Assembly (NCBI GenBank): GCA_040217175.1
Contig: JAVJNT010000002.1
Location: 620,001 to 684,000, forward strand
Direction of reading: 5' to 3'
Origin: Phycisphaerales bacterium
Lineage (GTDB): Bacteria > Planctomycetota > Phycisphaerae > Phycisphaerales > UBA1924
Length of the DNA stretch: 64,000 bases
Shown here: positions 63,279 to 64,000 of the stretch, in pieces
How positions within the stretch are numbered: position 1 is the stretch's first letter
Layout: each line of letters opens with the position of its first letter
Notes under the pieces: generated by a model
The model's input: the letters and a program-made list of their open reading frames with translations, nothing else
Told to the model about the DNA's origin: nothing
Database searches by the model: none
Position numbers and translations under genes: made by a program

Positions 63279-64000
63279 TCAGCCGCCGAACTCGCGCATC
63301 TCGGTGTCGGTGCGGAACTCCCGGTCGCGTTCGCGGCGATCGCGTCGATCCTGGGCGGCACGGTTCAGGCGTTCCTGCTCGATCTCGTTGATGAGCCGCC
63401 GGATCTCCGGATCGGGATTCACCATCAGGTTGATGTCACCCAAGGGCAGCTTGATGACCTCGACGGTGTCGCGCCCGAGCACCGACGCCATCATCCGCGA
63501 CCAGTCGCTCTGCAGAACGAGGTCCGGGTTCTCGCGGAACTGCGGCAGCTTGGCGTTGTAGAGCTCCAGCATGAGCTTGGCCGAGAGCTCGGCCTCGACC
63601 CGCTGCTGCTGCGCGATGTTGAGGATCAGCGAGACCTCGCCGCTCACCGCGAACGACTGGATCTCCCCGTCGATCTCGACCGGCTCTCCCGCCATCAGGC
63701 GATGGATCTTGTCGAGGATGATCTCCTGCTCGGCCTGCTGCTCGAGCTCGACGGCCTGCTCGTACTCGTAGATGAGGTCGAGGATCGGCCGAGCCGCCGC
63801 GCCCGCGACGCGGCTGAGCTCGTTGGACGCGAAGCTGTCGGCCTGGACGCGCTGGGTCTGGCTCTGGCTCTCGGCCGTCTGCACCTCCGTGAACGCCTGC
63901 CACACGCTCAGCGGCGGCGTGCGCGTCCGCATCGTGAGCTGCTCGACCACGATGCCGGCGTCGATCGCCTCGAGCGTCTCCTGCGCGATGCGCTGGGCCC
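63279..64000 (-). CDS. SPFH/Band 7 (HflK-like) protein (N-terminal part outside window)
   Basis: The frame is open to the window edge, so the 5' end is missing; the GTG at 63950 is internal. The visible 240 residues begin AQRIAQETLEAIDAGIVVEQLTMRTRTPPLSVWQAFTEVQTAES. This matches the HflK pattern of TLDxYxxGIxVxxVxxxxxxPPxxVxxAFxxVxxA near the end of a Band 7 domain. A helical coiled-coil region (VELEQQAEQEIILDKIH) and a basic/acidic C-terminus (DRRDRRERDREFRTD) follow. HflK/C form ring-shaped membrane assemblies around FtsH; ftsH is elsewhere in this window. It is the first visible gene of the ABC-transporter operon. Confidence 0.75.
   Translation of the reverse strand, partial: AQRIAQETLEAIDAGIVVEQLTMRTRTPPLSVWQAFTEVQTAESQSQTQRVQADSFASNELSRVAGAAARPILDLIYEYEQAVELEQQAEQEIILDKIHRLMAGEPVEIDGEIQSFAVSGEVSLILNIAQQQRVEAELSAKLMLELYNAKLPQFRENPDLVLQSDWSRMMASVLGRDTVEVIKLPLGDINLMVNPDPEIRRLINEIEQERLNRAAQDRRDRRERDREFRTDTEMREFGG

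Overview
The window is GC-rich (about two thirds G+C by eye), densely packed bacterial chromosome. It most likely comes from a marine member of the Phycisphaerae (Planctomycetota). Evidence for this: three secreted proteins end in the paired DxDGxLTIFDFLxFQNxF...GC module (GC-type dockerin) known from that class; two others end in a PEP-CTERM-like hydrophobic stretch plus Arg tail; there is a CGYDL...CPECG zinc-ribbon C-terminus, a long coiled-coil DUF4175-like protein, and diderm envelope genes (LptE-, BamD- and Mla-like). No rRNA, tRNA, insertion sequence or CRISPR array was seen.

Layout. 1-1.3 kb: 3' part of a mosaic helix-turn-helix/HNH/AP2 gene. 1.4-8.7 kb: mutL, a bisphosphate nucleotidase, a SpoIIE-type phosphatase, a lone flagellin gene, and the overlapping ribH-nusB-ftsY operon. 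8.7-12.8 kb: UbiA-family prenyltransferase, a membrane/zinc-ribbon gene broken by two in-frame TAG codons, and an mlaE-STAS-HATPase-lipoprotein group. 12.9-19.7 kb: guaA, an FG-repeat protein, an STN-like secreted protein, an OsmC-like protein, an acidic membrane protein and rsmE. 19.9-28.8 kb: a forward run of envelope genes (giant coiled-coil protein, toroid-repeat protein, secreted proteins, BamD-like, LptE-like). 29-34.2 kb: ftsH, a degenerate receiver and groES-small gene-groEL. 34.2-35.8 kb: an apparently foreign patch with a lower-GC HEPN-like gene, 21-bp tandem repeats and a membrane-protein remnant. 35.8-44.4 kb: TPR-YggX fusion, thiolase, YHS protein and three dockerin-tailed exported proteins including a haem peroxidase. 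44.4-57 kb: mlaD-mlaF-DUF4190, cysteine desulfurase, an RGG/PD-(D/E)XK-like/acidic protein, an SDR, mfd, a ComEA-like protein and a GH10-like protein. 57-64 kb: purC and a reverse-strand operon of SPFH protein, ABC ATPase, ABC permease and TPR-like membrane protein, running off the window.

How the genes fit together. Outer-membrane and envelope upkeep is a recurring theme (mlaE apart from mlaDF, lptE, bamD-like, dockerin and PEP-CTERM cargo, ABC/SPFH operon). A partner-switching signalling set (SpoIIE phosphatase, HATPase kinase, STAS protein) sits beside mlaE. Protein quality control is represented by ftsH and groESL. Starts are often tightly coupled (ATGA/GTGA overlaps). At least eleven genes lack a Shine-Dalgarno sequence but have a TAnnnT hexamer 5-7 nt before the start codon, suggesting widespread leaderless mRNAs. 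All functional calls come from reading the sequence; no database search was run.
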